23,274 bases of DNA from a virus. The DNA is taken from IMG/VR virus record IMGVR_UViG_3300034418_010231, positions 1 to 23,274 of that record; one strand, 5' to 3'. The notes beneath the pieces were generated by a model, which made no database searches, was not told the origin of the DNA, and worked only from the letters and a program-made list of their open reading frames with translations. The translations under genes were made by a program, and so were the position numbers. This document shows positions 1 through 12,100 of the stretch, piece after piece (position 1 is the stretch's first letter; each line of letters begins with the position of its first letter).

Positions 1-3000
1 TGGTGGTCTTCTTACTATGACTCTAGTCTGTCTATAAGTATCTACGATTCCACTTGTAGAATATGTTGTTTCACCACTACTAATTAATAGACTTCCTGGA
101 AGTGGAGTTGCATTTGTTGAGCTTGAAGTCAACTTAAAGGTCTTGGTGCCAGTTGTAAATCTAAGTGGTGGTAATGGTGATGCAAGAGGATCTCTGAAGA
201 AGATTGCACCGCCAACATCACCAAAGGTATCAGAGATAACTCTGATATTTGATACTGATGCTTGAGCACCACTAGTTTCACCCAACAATACCATGCCAGT
301 AGTGATATACCCATTGTATCTACCAACAACATCATCCGATAAAGATTGAGTATCGATATTCAATACCGTAGATGATGCTGAATAAGAAGTTGGAAGAGTT
401 ACTGATTTGTTGTATGGGTTGAGTGAGAATGTTGTTGTTGGATTATTATAATCTCCAGTTTTGTGATTTGGTTGTACAACTCTTGCACTGAAAAGATTTT
501 GTGATCCAATATAACCCTTGACGGTTTCTCCAGCTTCAAACACACCAGAAGTCATTGTGATTTCAATGAGTTTTGGAATGATGTCAATTCCACTAGTGCC
601 ATCAAAGAATGGATAGTATCTTGTAAGTGGTTTTAATCCACCAGCAATGAATGTGACATTTCTTGAGCGAATATGTGTATCTGGTGCGCTAGAAATCTTA
701 ATAGTCTCAATATAAGACCCATTAAAATCACCAGTGATTGTTCTTTCGCCACCATTAACATAAATGTTTCTGACCCAGTTATCGGAAGCTGGTGATAGTT
801 GAATTCTTCCAATAAATTCAATCATATTAAATGGATTTACATTTTCAACCCTAGATGCTAGTGGTTGCTCAATCCAATTCTTTTCAGAATACTTGAGAGT
901 GATTAAATCTCCAGTTTTTTGGACATTTGAATCAAGAAGACTTAAATCGGATGAAAAATCTGCAGTATCTGTATTGATTGATGGAGTTAATGCTATTTCT
1001 GGTTTTAGTGAATAAAAATCAATAGGTGTCAGTAGTTGACCATTATTAGTGTCAATGTTTACGCTTGATAAATTTTTATCTAATCTTTGTACATCTCTGA
1101 AATCATCTACAAAGAATCCTGACTTAAATCTATCAAATCCATCAATATCTCTAACCTGTAAAGTTTTTGTGTCAATTTCTAAGAGTGAAAGTGATGTAAG
1201 AGTTTCTAAATTAGTAACTCTATCATCAATCTTTCCAATATCTCTCATAGTATATCTTCTATTATCTACAAGAGTAATCTTGGCATCATCTGGATTATAA
1301 AGATATGCTGGATATTGGATTATAGCGATATCCATCGCCTCTTCTACATTAACTGGCTCCTTTGGATTGAGTGAAGAAACACCCTTAATAACACTAAAGT
1401 TGCCCAGTTTATCTAATACAACTCTATCAATTCTTGGAAGATAGAAATCATAACCAATCAAAGAACTTTCTGATGGAGAAACAACTAGGGTTGGATTAAT
1501 CCCTGATGTTTGGAAATTTCTACTAGAGAAAGCAAATGGTGAAGATGTAGTTGAAGTAAATCTTGCAACTCTTGGTCTAAAATCGAGAGTATCTGAAGAT
1601 CTTGATCCATTCGGCAAATATGGAATGTCCTCAGCAAATCTCTCTTCATCATAAGAGTTTACAGTATAGACATCGCCAGTATCATTAGTTGGAATTGAAT
1701 AATAGTCAAATATTGCCATCAATTTATGTGATGGAATATATGAATTATTTTTTCTAACTAATCTAGAATAGTCATAGTAGTGCTCTCTTTGCCCTTTATC
1801 TAAGTAGAAATTATCTGTAATATCCTGATAAGCACCTTCATTGACAACTTGTACCGTTGTTGTAATATTAGACTCTTGGAAATCTACTACTTCCCCAACA
1901 GAGAATCTATTTGAATTTAAGTGTACAACTTCTACTTTTGTTGCTGATGAGCGAGTTACAATTTGAGCAATAGCTCCATTGTCTCTACCAACAATCCTTT
2001 CACCAAGAATGGAATTGCTGTTTAATCCAAGACCAGATGGAAACTCTAAAGAATCTAAAACTGGATTACTGGAATCATATGATTCGTAAACGGCAATTAC
2101 CTTTACTACATCTGGTAAATTCAAAGATAACTCTTTATCTTCAACTCTAGTTCCATAGAATCTGCTGGTTGTTAATCCACTAATACTTGTGGATACACCA
2201 GAAACAGTTTTAGATATGGTTACCTTTTCACTTCTTACATAATCTTTTTTCTTATTTCTAATATTGTTTTTCTTAACAGTAGTATTAACAGTAACTCCTG
2301 ATGCGCTTGGAGTCAATCCTTTAAAAGTGATTTGACCTCCTCCAGAAGACAAAGTAAACTGGTCTGAGGTTAAGTCTTCAATAATTCCATTTGAGTAGAT
2401 TATACTATATCTTTCAGAATCATAAGCTTCAAAGAAAGCACTAGTAATTCCTACTGATGAGATGGGAACTGTCATAGTTCCACTAGCATCTGTAGATTCG
2501 CCAGTTATCTGCTTAACTACAATTAGATTTGAGTCTGATAGATTTACAGATGCTACATTATCAGAGGAAATTTTGGAGTATAACCCACCATTTTCTCTAA
2601 CTAAAGGATTTCCTAAAGAGAAAGAAACAGTCTCTGTAGAAGCTGGTAATCCACCATCACAGACGCCATATACATCTGAAATTGCTACAACGGTCATCGA
2701 AGACCCATCTGCAGAAACCGCAGAAACTCTATTGTATGTTTCTGTTGTCACTCCAGATATTTGATATCTAAGAATAGAATCGGTTTTAATACCTGCAAAA
2801 TATTTTCCTGGAGATGTTACCGTTCCCCCGCTAGTAATACTGATAGTATCATTGATACCAAAATTCTTTGGCAGAGTTTTTTGTAAGACGGTATCAGCAA
2901 CAAAGTCTGCAGTTAAACCTGCAAATGCTGAAGTATTCTGCCATATCGATTTTACATCCTGAATTCCATATGCTACAGATGATTTGACAGACCTAGAAAT

Positions 3001-4590
3001 TTCAGTAGTCTCATTAATGAAAAGTTGCTCACCATCAATAAAGGTTCCAGATGTTTGTGTAAGAGTTATCTCTGCTCCTGAGGCAGCAGTTACGACATAA
3101 CCAGATGCTCCACTGCTTACACCTCTAATGAATGATGTTGCTGGACATTGTGAAGAGTTTAGAGATTGATTTAATGTTAACTTTGTATATGTCTGCACAT
3201 CAAACAGATACAAATCCCACTCAGTCGAATCATCAGTGTATGAAGCATCAGTTAGACTAAAGGAATATATTCTAGCTTCTCCAATTTCAACACCTGTGCC
3301 ACTGGAAGAAGATGCTCTTCTTTGACTATACAGGTATACAGTATTTGAGTTGTTATTAACACCAATGAAAGGAGTGCCAACAACATTATTGATTCTCATC
3401 AAAGTTCCAAACTCAAATGGAACTAAGGACTGGGAAATAGTTTTCTTATCTCTAGGTTTTTCTACATCGACAACAGTAGTTGCTACCGTTTCTACATCAT
3501 ATCCTCTAACATATGCTTTTCCTGCTGATACCTTAACTGCCAGCAAGTCATCTGATGGAGTATTTCCATTGTCTGTTTTCTGTGATGATGTGTAAACACC
3601 TTCATTGGACAGACCATTATTCAATGACTCTTTAACTTCAACATTAAATCTGCCAACAGAATAATCACCAGACTCTTCGTAAGTTCTCTTAGCAAAATAA
3701 TCTTTAATTATACTATACTCAGATTTATTCTGCAGTTTTTTAATTTCACCATTTTCAATTCTCAATAACTCTATAAAAGTTTTATCATCATAATCACCCA
3801 AACTCTTTTTGGATAATATTGTTGAGATTTTTAATCTATCTGCACCTGGAGCAGAATAGTTTGTAAATCCTTTTGCATTATCAAATAAAGATGAATCATC
3901 TTTTGCAGTTATTAATTCTTCCGATACTGTCAGTCCAACTCTATATGAAGGGCTTGAAGTATAAGGGTCTAAAATTATCTTGTCTGATGCAACATCTACA
4001 AATGTGCCTCTAATAAAATAAACACCTGCTCCAATAGAAACTGCAGTTCCTCTTGCACATGCATCTTGTGCTACCAGAGTTGCAACAGTGTCTCCTTCAC
4101 TTACTGGAGTATTTCCATATGTAAAAGCATCATCCGTAATTAATACTTCCCCATCGGTAAAGTATGCTACATCATTATCTGTACCTGATGATAAGTATTT
4201 TACGAAAAGTGTTAAATCTGTGATTCCGTCAACATCAGAAACTGGCAAATATTTGTCTACTACTGCAACAATATCTGAGGTTTCACCTCTTAATCTTTTA
4301 CCAACTAAACTTGAAGCATATGCCTCAACATCAATTCCAAGATGCTCTTGATTTATTCTAACAGAATAATATTCAGAATCATATGCTATATTTCCTGGGA
4401 TCACCATTGATCCCTCTTTGAAGATATGACTTCCGAATGACTCTACTTGATTTTGTAGAATTGATTGTAAAGTCGTTAATTCCCTAGCTTGAATAGGAAA
4501 TCCTGGTTTAAATAAGACCCTATAAAAATTGTCATACTTATCAAAGTCATCATAATAAGGGCTTATATTGAGGTTCGTTTTCTGTGGCAT
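1..4590 (-). CDS. Large virion structural protein, DUF4815-type (partial, C-terminus off the left edge)
   Basis: This frame is open from an ATG at 4590-4588 to base 1, giving 1,530 codons without a stop, so the C-terminus lies outside the window. The N-terminus reads MPQKTNLNISPYYDDFDKYD and continues with FKPGFPIQARELTTLQSILQ, which I recognise as the start of cyanophage DUF4815-type structural proteins. Further in are AVKVSAGKAYVRGYDVE (about residue 365), YIPSHKLMAIFDYYSIP (about 955), DFYLPRIDRVVLDKLGNF (about 1045) and YPAYLYNPDDAKITLVDNRR (about 1100), all typical of cyanomyovirus particle proteins. The start is three bases after the gp8 stop codon and lacks a strong ribosome site, so coupling to gp8 translation is likely. 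Its position after gp8 suggests a baseplate or fibre-attachment role, possibly where T4 has gp9 and gp10. The exact function is not known to me. Confidence 0.85.
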   Translation of the reverse strand, partial: MPQKTNLNISPYYDDFDKYDNFYRVLFKPGFPIQARELTTLQSILQNQVESFGSHIFKEGSMVIPGNIAYDSEYYSVRINQEHLGIDVEAYASSLVGKRLRGETSDIVAVVDKYLPVSDVDGITDLTLFVKYLSSGTDNDVAYFTDGEVLITDDAFTYGNTPVSEGDTVATLVAQDACARGTAVSIGAGVYFIRGTFVDVASDKIILDPYTSSPSYRVGLTVSEELITAKDDSSLFDNAKGFTNYSAPGADRLKISTILSKKSLGDYDDKTFIELLRIENGEIKKLQNKSEYSIIKDYFAKRTYEESGDYSVGRFNVEVKESLNNGLSNEGVYTSSQKTDNGNTPSDDLLAVKVSAGKAYVRGYDVETVATTVVDVEKPRDKKTISQSLVPFEFGTLMRINNVVGTPFIGVNNNSNTVYLYSQRRASSSSGTGVEIGEARIYSFSLTDASYTDDSTEWDLYLFDVQTYTKLTLNQSLNSSQCPATSFIRGVSSGASGYVVTAASGAEITLTQTSGTFIDGEQLFINETTEISRSVKSSVAYGIQDVKSIWQNTSAFAGLTADFVADTVLQKTLPKNFGINDTISITSGGTVTSPGKYFAGIKTDSILRYQISGVTTETYNRVSAVSADGSSMTVVAISDVYGVCDGGLPASTETVSFSLGNPLVRENGGLYSKISSDNVASVNLSDSNLIVVKQITGESTDASGTMTVPISSVGITSAFFEAYDSERYSIIYSNGIIEDLTSDQFTLSSGGGQITFKGLTPSASGVTVNTTVKKNNIRNKKKDYVRSEKVTISKTVSGVSTSISGLTTSRFYGTRVEDKELSLNLPDVVKVIAVYESYDSSNPVLDSLEFPSGLGLNSNSILGERIVGRDNGAIAQIVTRSSATKVEVVHLNSNRFSVGEVVDFQESNITTTVQVVNEGAYQDITDNFYLDKGQREHYYDYSRLVRKNNSYIPSHKLMAIFDYYSIPTNDTGDVYTVNSYDEERFAEDIPYLPNGSRSSDTLDFRPRVARFTSTTSSPFAFSSRNFQTSGINPTLVVSPSESSLIGYDFYLPRIDRVVLDKLGNFSVIKGVSSLNPKEPVNVEEAMDIAIIQYPAYLYNPDDAKITLVDNRRYTMRDIGKIDDRVTNLETLTSLSLLEIDTKTLQVRDIDGFDRFKSGFFVDDFRDVQRLDKNLSSVNIDTNNGQLLTPIDFYSLKPEIALTPSINTDTADFSSDLSLLDSNVQKTGDLITLKYSEKNWIEQPLASRVENVNPFNMIEFIGRIQLSPASDNWVRNIYVNGGERTITGDFNGSYIETIKISSAPDTHIRSRNVTFIAGGLKPLTRYYPFFDGTSGIDIIPKLIEITMTSGVFEAGETVKGYIGSQNLFSARVVQPNHKTGDYNNPTTTFSLNPYNKSVTLPTSYSASSTVLNIDTQSLSDDVVGRYNGYITTGMVLLGETSGAQASVSNIRVISDTFGDVGGAIFFRDPLASPLPPLRFTTGTKTFKLTSSSTNATPLPGSLLISSGETTYSTSGIVDTYRQTRVIVRRPP

Positions 4591-4593
4591 TTT

Positions 4594-6141
4594 TTAAAAT
4601 TCCAGGATAATTTTAACGTCTTCTTTTTGTCTAGAATTTCTTGAAATCACGGGGCGGTTATCAAGATAAATTATATCCCCTGACCCTTTATTTATCTCAG
4701 ATGAGGAAAGTCCGTTTGTAAATTGAGAACCAAGACTAATAACTTTGGATCCACTTGGATTTGTAGTAATACCTGTAAAATTGGTATTAACTGACCCTGA
4801 AAATCCTCCAGTTGTTGTTACAGCATTTCCACTCGATTCGAAATCTAATACTTTGGATAATGTTGAAATTCCAACATAATCTGTAGTATCAAAAGTAGTC
4901 TGATTTAAGAATAAAGACCTATCTTGGAAATACTTTAATACTTTTGTTTCAGTATCATATGAAGAAACAAATCCTTTTGCAACGCCATTAGTAACTGTTT
5001 GATTTACTCTATCTCCAATAGATACAGTCCCTGTTACTGAAGAGAATAATATTGATCCCAATGAAGAGAATTGATTCTCAGTGAATAATGATGTAGATCC
5101 AATAGAAGTTGGATTTTTAACAATTCCAATTTGACCAAAACTAGTGTCTATTGGAAAATCTCTAGTGGAGTCATCAAATCTTGCATAGACGAGAACTTTG
5201 TCTGCACCCAATTCTCTATAGATGTCATATCCATGTCCCTTTGAAGGTGGGATGATTGGGATTAACTTCGCTTTAGTTGAAGAACTTGCATTAATAGACC
5301 CTAAATCTACCACACCATAGGAGTATCCTTTACCACCAGAAGAAATAGTAGTATTGGTTATGTTTCCGGAGCTATTTACTTCAACAACAACTTTTGCACC
5401 ACTACCATCACCAATAATGTTTAATTCATGCGATCCCTGCGAATAACCAGCACCACGATTATCAATGTAAACTTTCTTTATCTGATTCTCATTTACATCA
5501 GAATTTGCATTGGACCTGACTGCAGATATTTGTGTATTTGTTGATGACTGCCAATTATTTGGTAAAGAAATATACTCAGTAGAATCAAATTTAATGATGT
5601 CACTTGGGGAAATAGTGAAAAGATATTTCCAAATATACCCATCACCACTAACACCTGCTTTAGATGGTTCTAAATCAGTGAAAGTTGGCTCATCTAATGA
5701 TGCGTTTCCTGTTGTATTAATACCAGAAGATCCATTGTCAATACAAATATAAACCTTATATTCACTATTAACTACATAATAATTCGCATCATAAAGTCTT
5801 GATGACTTTGTAATGGGTGATAAATTAGTCAGACTATAATCATGACGATACATCTCATATTTTGTGCCTCTAGCCCAAGTATTTTTCTTCGCCAGTCTTC
5901 TAACATTGGTAGAGGTTACCCTCTTACCATACATCATACTGTCTCCAACAAAGTTTGAGTAATTAAAATTATCAGTTGGTGTTGGAGTGTCAGTATCCCA
6001 ATCAGAGTCTCTGCCAAACCCAGATGCAGTTGGATTTGATAATCCTACAAAAACATAATAAGAATTAGAATCATTACTGACAGAATTTACAAAATTTTCC
6101 GCATTTAATATTCTAAACTGATCTGTTACAATTGCCGCCAT
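4594..6141 (-). CDS. 8: Baseplate wedge subunit gp8
   Basis: This 515-residue protein resembles T4 gp8, a wedge component that binds gp7 and gp10 in the tail baseplate. The opening IVTDQFRILNAENFVNS (residues 4-20) matches the T4 gp8 N-terminal pattern (AIVTSKFRTEKMLNFYNS). GDGYIWKYLFTISPSD (166-181) matches T4 GDGYVWEYLFEIPPD, and the end DIIYLDNRPVI (489-499) through IILEF matches T4 EMIYMENRPPI through INILFTF. T4 gp8 has 334 residues, so this one is about 180 longer. Much of the excess is a glycine-rich section (about 224-282) with two GxGY-type units, and a serine/threonine-rich stretch (about 340-480). The ATG follows a T4-type late promoter by about 20 bases, and the ribosome site is weak. 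The downstream structural gene begins three bases after its stop. Confidence 0.92.
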   Translation of the reverse strand: MAAIVTDQFRILNAENFVNSVSNDSNSYYVFVGLSNPTASGFGRDSDWDTDTPTPTDNFNYSNFVGDSMMYGKRVTSTNVRRLAKKNTWARGTKYEMYRHDYSLTNLSPITKSSRLYDANYYVVNSEYKVYICIDNGSSGINTTGNASLDEPTFTDLEPSKAGVSGDGYIWKYLFTISPSDIIKFDSTEYISLPNNWQSSTNTQISAVRSNANSDVNENQIKKVYIDNRGAGYSQGSHELNIIGDGSGAKVVVEVNSSGNITNTTISSGGKGYSYGVVDLGSINASSSTKAKLIPIIPPSKGHGYDIYRELGADKVLVYARFDDSTRDFPIDTSFGQIGIVKNPTSIGSTSLFTENQFSSLGSILFSSVTGTVSIGDRVNQTVTNGVAKGFVSSYDTETKVLKYFQDRSLFLNQTTFDTTDYVGISTLSKVLDFESSGNAVTTTGGFSGSVNTNFTGITTNPSGSKVISLGSQFTNGLSSSEINKGSGDIIYLDNRPVISRNSRQKEDVKIILEF

Positions 6142-6159
6142 CTTAATAGCTTTTTTCTA

Positions 6160-6167
6160 TATTTATA
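6160..6167 (-). promoter_or_regulatory. T4-type late promoter for gp8 and the downstream structural gene
   Basis: Read on the minus strand this is TATAAATA, the full T4 late promoter box recognised by the gp55-type late sigma factor. It begins one base after the stop codon of the giant gp7-like gene. Transcription would start near 6153, leaving a leader of roughly 12 bases before the gp8 ATG at 6141. No -35 element is expected for this class. Confidence 0.8.
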
Positions 6168-6168
6168 A

Positions 6169-9100
6169 CTATCCCAGATCTTTTCTCAAACTTCCAGTAT
6201 CTCTTAATCCATATCCCCTTCTTTGTATTGTTGGGAATGTGGTCAATCCAGAGTCAACTGTCAGTCCAGTAACACCAATTGAAATCGGAGAAGATGCTCT
6301 AGTAAATCCAGAAAGTCTACCCCAAGAGAATCTTCCAACAGGGTTTGCCGTAGATCCAGTGGTTGATAATCCAGTAGTGTTAGTACCAGAGTCAACATTT
6401 ACAATTATGTTTGCATTGGATCCTCCAGGAGTATTCAATGTATGAATAGTGTAAATATTATTTGCAAAACTTGTGCCAATACCAACCACAGCACTATCAC
6501 TTGTATCAATAGATGTCACACCTGATCCAACAGTTGTATCAAAGATATAGATTGGATATCCAGTGGAAAGACCTGTAAAGGAAGTAGAATTCAAGAAGAA
6601 TTGAATTGCTAATGGATTTCCTGAAGTTCCAGTGGTTGTTGAAATGCCAGTTATAATACCTGAGAATCCTTGTACCGTATCAATTTCGATAATGTTTTCA
6701 TAGGATACATTAGATGTTGGAGCAAGAACTATTGGTGGATTTGATGTAGTATATCCAAATCCTGGATTGGTAATTGATACTGCAGTAATGATACCAGAAG
6801 TAATTGATGCAGTTGCGGTTGCAGTTGTGCCAACACCAACTCCAATAGACTTAGGAGCAGCAATGGATAATGTTACAGAGGACCCAGTATATCCAGACCC
6901 ACCATCACCAATTGACAGTGAACTAATTGTGCCAGCAGCAGAAACTACTGCTGTTATTGCAGCTGCTACTGGATCATTTCCAGTAACAATGAGAGCGTTA
7001 ACATCACTGATTACAATAGAAGACTCATTTTCTTCATAGTTGAAGAATTGTGCATCATCAACGAAGATTTCAGTATCAGATGTGGAAAGATCTCCAATGA
7101 TTCTCGCTGTTGGATAAATCTGAGCTTCAATAGAATCTCTGGACTTGTAAATTGTTTCTCCCCCAATGTTGAAGTCAACTTTCTGCTTTGTCCAATCAAA
7201 TGGTTTATAATTTGTTTCATCAATACCGAGACCTGTATAGATGTCAGTCTCTAAAGTATCAGAAGCAACAATATTGCTAATGTATCTTAAATCTTGAGCA
7301 ACAGTATTATCAATATTAACATTCTTTTGAATCTGAATAGAATCACCTGGTTTTATGGTTTCATTTACTTGTACTGTTAAACTATCAGTATTACGAGTTC
7401 CTCTATAGAAGAAGATATCAACATTATCGCCTATCTGAGGAGGAGTTGTGAATGAGAATGTTGTGCCTCCTTCGAAAGTATAACTTACTCCTGGTTCCTG
7501 AATTACTCCATTAATGAATATCAACAACACATAATTCATATCAATCTGAGAGGATATGTCATCATCTGTATCAATTTCAAAACTCAGAAGATTTCCATTG
7601 TAATATAATGGGAATCTAACTCTAGACCCATTAATTAAGGTGTCAATTGGGTCAATGAAGTCTAATTCACCAAATTGCCAACTAGAGAATGAATCTGAGA
7701 ATGTATCAAGAACTGTTATCTCAAACTGCTCTACGGCAGAAGGAACGTTTCTATCAGTTACAAGACCGACTGGAGTAAAGACATCCCCAACTCTAAATCC
7801 ATATCCAGGTCTAGAAATCTTAAATGATGATACTTCAAATAGAGTAGATCCGATTCCAGTTCTACTACTTGCTGATACATCCAGTGATACTAATAATCCA
7901 GTTCCAGTATCTGTAGTTGCTCCAAGACCTACTCTAGATACTCCAACAACTTCTAAATCTTCATATGATGGTTCTGATACAAATATTGCAGGACTACTAT
8001 ATCCAGTGCCGCCAGATCCAACATTAAATGTTAATGTGCCTCCAGCTCCAACGGATGCAGTGATAGAAGCAACATCTCCAACATGTCCACTTTCATATAC
8101 GGAAATTCCAATTGAAACTATTCCATTATATCCAGATCCAACAATATCCGTGCTACCCAAACCAACAGATACAATTGATCCTCCAGCACCTACAACTGCA
8201 GTTACGGATGCTCCAACAAGAGGTGCGTATCCTAAACCAGGAGTAGAACCTAAGGAAACAATAATTCCCCCTCTTGGCAACTGATTTTGATTTACATCAT
8301 AGTCAGAAATTAAGATTCCTCCAGAAGTAGTAATTCCAGTGAATATTACACTTGATACTCCAACATTCTCAGAGAAACTATAGTTATTTCCAACATTGTT
8401 TTCAGTAGTTGGTGTTTGGAAAATATTATTAATGAATAATACCCCACTTCCCGTTTCAATTCCAGTTGTGTTTGCACCACCAACGGTTAATGTATATGTT
8501 TGACCAATACCTGTAAATGATTTTGAAATATTGTCATAAATTTGGTTAGTCGAATAATCCTGTCTAAGATAAACTCTACCACCGAAGGATGATCTTGGGG
8601 TTGGAATGTTACTTGCATCTACAGCATCTGTGCTATTTCCTCTAGGAGGCTCAGTGAAGAATATCTTACTTCCAACAATATTGAAAGATCCAATGTAAAC
8701 TCTAGCAGTTGCTCCATCATTATGAGTTGTTGCAGAAGACCCAACAAATCCTCTATTAGACTTGATTAAGTTGAATGATCCAGTTCCAGTGATTGGTCCA
8801 ACTGAGGTTGTGCCAAGTCCTACTGAATCAACCTTTACATACTCATCATCAATTCTAAGAAGGTCTCCAGGTAAAATAGAAGATATACCAGAAATCGAGA
8901 AATATGTTGCTGCTGCACCAATAGATCCACCATTATCCGTGAGAGTGTAATTTAGGGAAGTGAAAGCAATTGGACTTTGGACGACACCATCAATTGTGAC
9001 GATGGATTTTTCCATCTTCTTATTCATCTCAAGTTTGTGTGCATTTCCACTTCCAGCGGAACTAAATGTTACTGCTACACCAGAATTTGCATTAGACTCA

Positions 9101-12100
9101 CTGGTTGCTAATTTAAATTCATCATTGTTAACCCTAATTGCATAAACTTCATTAGGAAGACTGCTAGCACCAGAGACTTGAATATCACTTGCAGAACTAC
9201 CTGTGAAGGAAGATGCTGAAGAGTAGAGCAGTTTTTCTCCAGTATTGAAGTAGTGATCCTTAATTTTGAATACACCAGTAGAAGCATTTAATACATCTGT
9301 GTCTGATGGATTGAATGTCTTCTCAAAGATTGGATTACCTTCGTGCTTCATATCAAAATCTAAACGATTAACTCTATTTCCATTTCTTCCATTGTATGCT
9401 GAAATATCAAGAGTTTCTGTAATACTTCCATAAGTCAATACTTCAGGAATGTTTATCAGATCACTTTCAGTTTGAATGACTTCACTATAAGTTTGTATGA
9501 GTAATGTATCAGTGATAGATGCATCAGGATAGAATTTGACCAGCAGGTTTGACCCAGATATTTCAGCTCCGAAAGTTCCAATTCCAGTTACGCTATTGTT
9601 TGACAGGAATGGATATTGAGTTACATAAGAATCAGTGCCATCATTTACAACCAATATCTGGTGTAAGGAGGATGTATTTCCATATCCAACTCTTGCTATA
9701 GATTTGACTGATGTGACATCACTAGAAGATAATGTAAATATTGTTGAAACGCCAGAAGAAGAAATAAAGTTTGTTTGCAGTCTTGCAGTTTTCTCTGATC
9801 CGTCTGGTTGCCCAGAACTCTTAAATCTATATGTGCCAATTCCAGACGCTGTGGTTCCAAATCCAACAACTTTAGATTTTACAAATACACTATCAGATTC
9901 GGTATTTTCATATTTCAGGGAAATAATTCCAGAAGAGATACTTGCAGTGAAAGTGCCAATGTAACCATCAGATATTTCAGATGAAGAATCATTATCAAAG
10001 AAGTATTCTGAGAAATTAGTATCAGTGCCATTATGGTCAATATACATCTCCACATAATTAATCTGATTAGTGGTGGTATTCTTAACTTCGGCGTTGACAA
10101 ACAGAGATTTGATATTGCTTGTCGAGGCATTGAATATTGTTGAAGTTGTTGCTGAAGCAACAGAAACATTTGATCCTGTAAGATTTACAAATCCAACAGT
10201 CTGTGTCCCAATACCAGCAATGTTGCTTGAGAAATTATTCTTGAGAATCTTAATATCATAATCTGAATTATATTTTTCAGTTGGGATGAATCTCAATGAA
10301 AGATTATTATCGACATCAGAAATAAATCCAGTTAACTCACCAATTTCTGTATTACGGTTGTAGACGGATCCTTTTTCAACAGTAATGATATCACCAGATA
10401 CTGATGGTAATGTAATTATTTCTGTAGTCTGCCTTTCACTACTATTTGGATTGACAATCTGAACTAAGAATCTATTATATCCAGAGTTGATATCATAATC
10501 ATCAACATCTGCATACAATTCAGTATCACCTTGACCACTGGAGAATAAAGATTTAATATCATCAATAGATATTACTCTGTTACTCAAACACTTGATGTAA
10601 CTTGATAACTTCTTATTTTGCAGTTTTACAAACTTAGATTTTGTTTGAGATAAGGTGTCAATGTCTAATGCAAAGTCGTAAGAATTGATAGTATCAACTC
10701 TCTTTTCACCAATAATATCAATTAATGCAATACTGGATGAAAGATTAGTTTTTCCTATAGAAACCAAAGACTCACTTAATACCTCTGTGTCTGCAAAATT
10801 TTTGAGACCACTAGTATGAAGTAATCTATTAACGGGATTGATTAAATCTGTATATTCTATTGGACTACTGACGCTATAAGACAGATTTTGATAGTAATCA
10901 TTGTCAGCAATAACCTGATAGTCTTCATTCAGTTTCCCAATATCATTAGACCAACCAATGTCCTTCTTCAGAGAATAGTTAACTCTAAAGAATGCTCTAT
11001 TATTAGTAATAGATTCGATAGTTGCAATAGTGCCAGAATCTTTTCCAAGAATAACTTCAGCATCGCTTAATTCATAACTTCCATAAACCTTTACACTATC
11101 ACTTAGATTTTCTGTTACGATTAAATCTCTTTCAACATAAATTGATCCATCCAAAGTTAAGAGTTTTTCGCCAACAATGAATGTTAAAGTTTCTTGAGCT
11201 ACTGAGAATACTGGGTAGTTTGATTTCTTAATTATAGATGCGTATCCACCTTGTTCAGTAACAGCAATACCTGCATTTGTAGTATAGTCGGATATGTCAA
11301 CTACAACTTGTGCTGGGTTTGAATTTGTGTATCCAATAACTGGGAAGAAATTGTATTGATGATTTTCGGAATTGAAACCTTCACCGTCACTACCAAACTT
11401 AACAATATTTTCTAAGAATACTCTTTCACCAACAGTAAATGCATCTGTGGAAAATCCAGCTATTGGAGTTCTTAAAATGCAAGTGATAATTCCTGAAGTT
11501 GAAGATACACAACTCTTAATACCAATTCCGTTGCTGTTGTTAACGGCAAAAACTTTATTTACAGAATCTGATAATCCTCTTGGCGTTTCTATAATATCAA
11601 CTTTAGAAATTGAAGATCCTGTAAGTTTTGCGTCTAGTATTCCGTTAGAATATGTTTGATATGTTATTGGATTTACAATTATCAAATCTGGGGCAGAAGT
11701 ATAATTCGATCCTCCAGAGACTATGCTAACCCCAGTAATAGTATTTCTATTAACTAGATTTACAATAGGTGAAACAAAAGCTTCTGGACTCAGTGTTTTA
11801 TCTGCAGAAAAATCAAATCCTTGATCTTCAATAGTAATCTCTTTGATTCTTCCAATATTTGTTGACTGTGGAATTATATCAACACCTCTACCAGTTGTAG
11901 ATGCAATGCTTACAAACTTTGGAAGCTCCTTATAATTTGTCCCCTTTGAAGTGATTCTCATCGAATCAACTCCACCTCTAGCAGTTAAAGAAGTTGTTGT
12001 GTATTTTAAAATATCAGTATTGGTTTGAGTGTAATTTAAGGATTCTGGTTTTGAATCAAGAGAGATTTTGAATGTATTTGTTCCCAAACCAGAAACTGAA

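Noticed and set aside
7640-8284. Plus-strand open frame of 214 codons rich in proline, valine and threonine
   Set aside because: It is the antisense of GxGY and glycine/valine repeats in the giant gp7-like gene, whose frame is continuous and has family motifs. Proline is simply the reverse reading of glycine codons.
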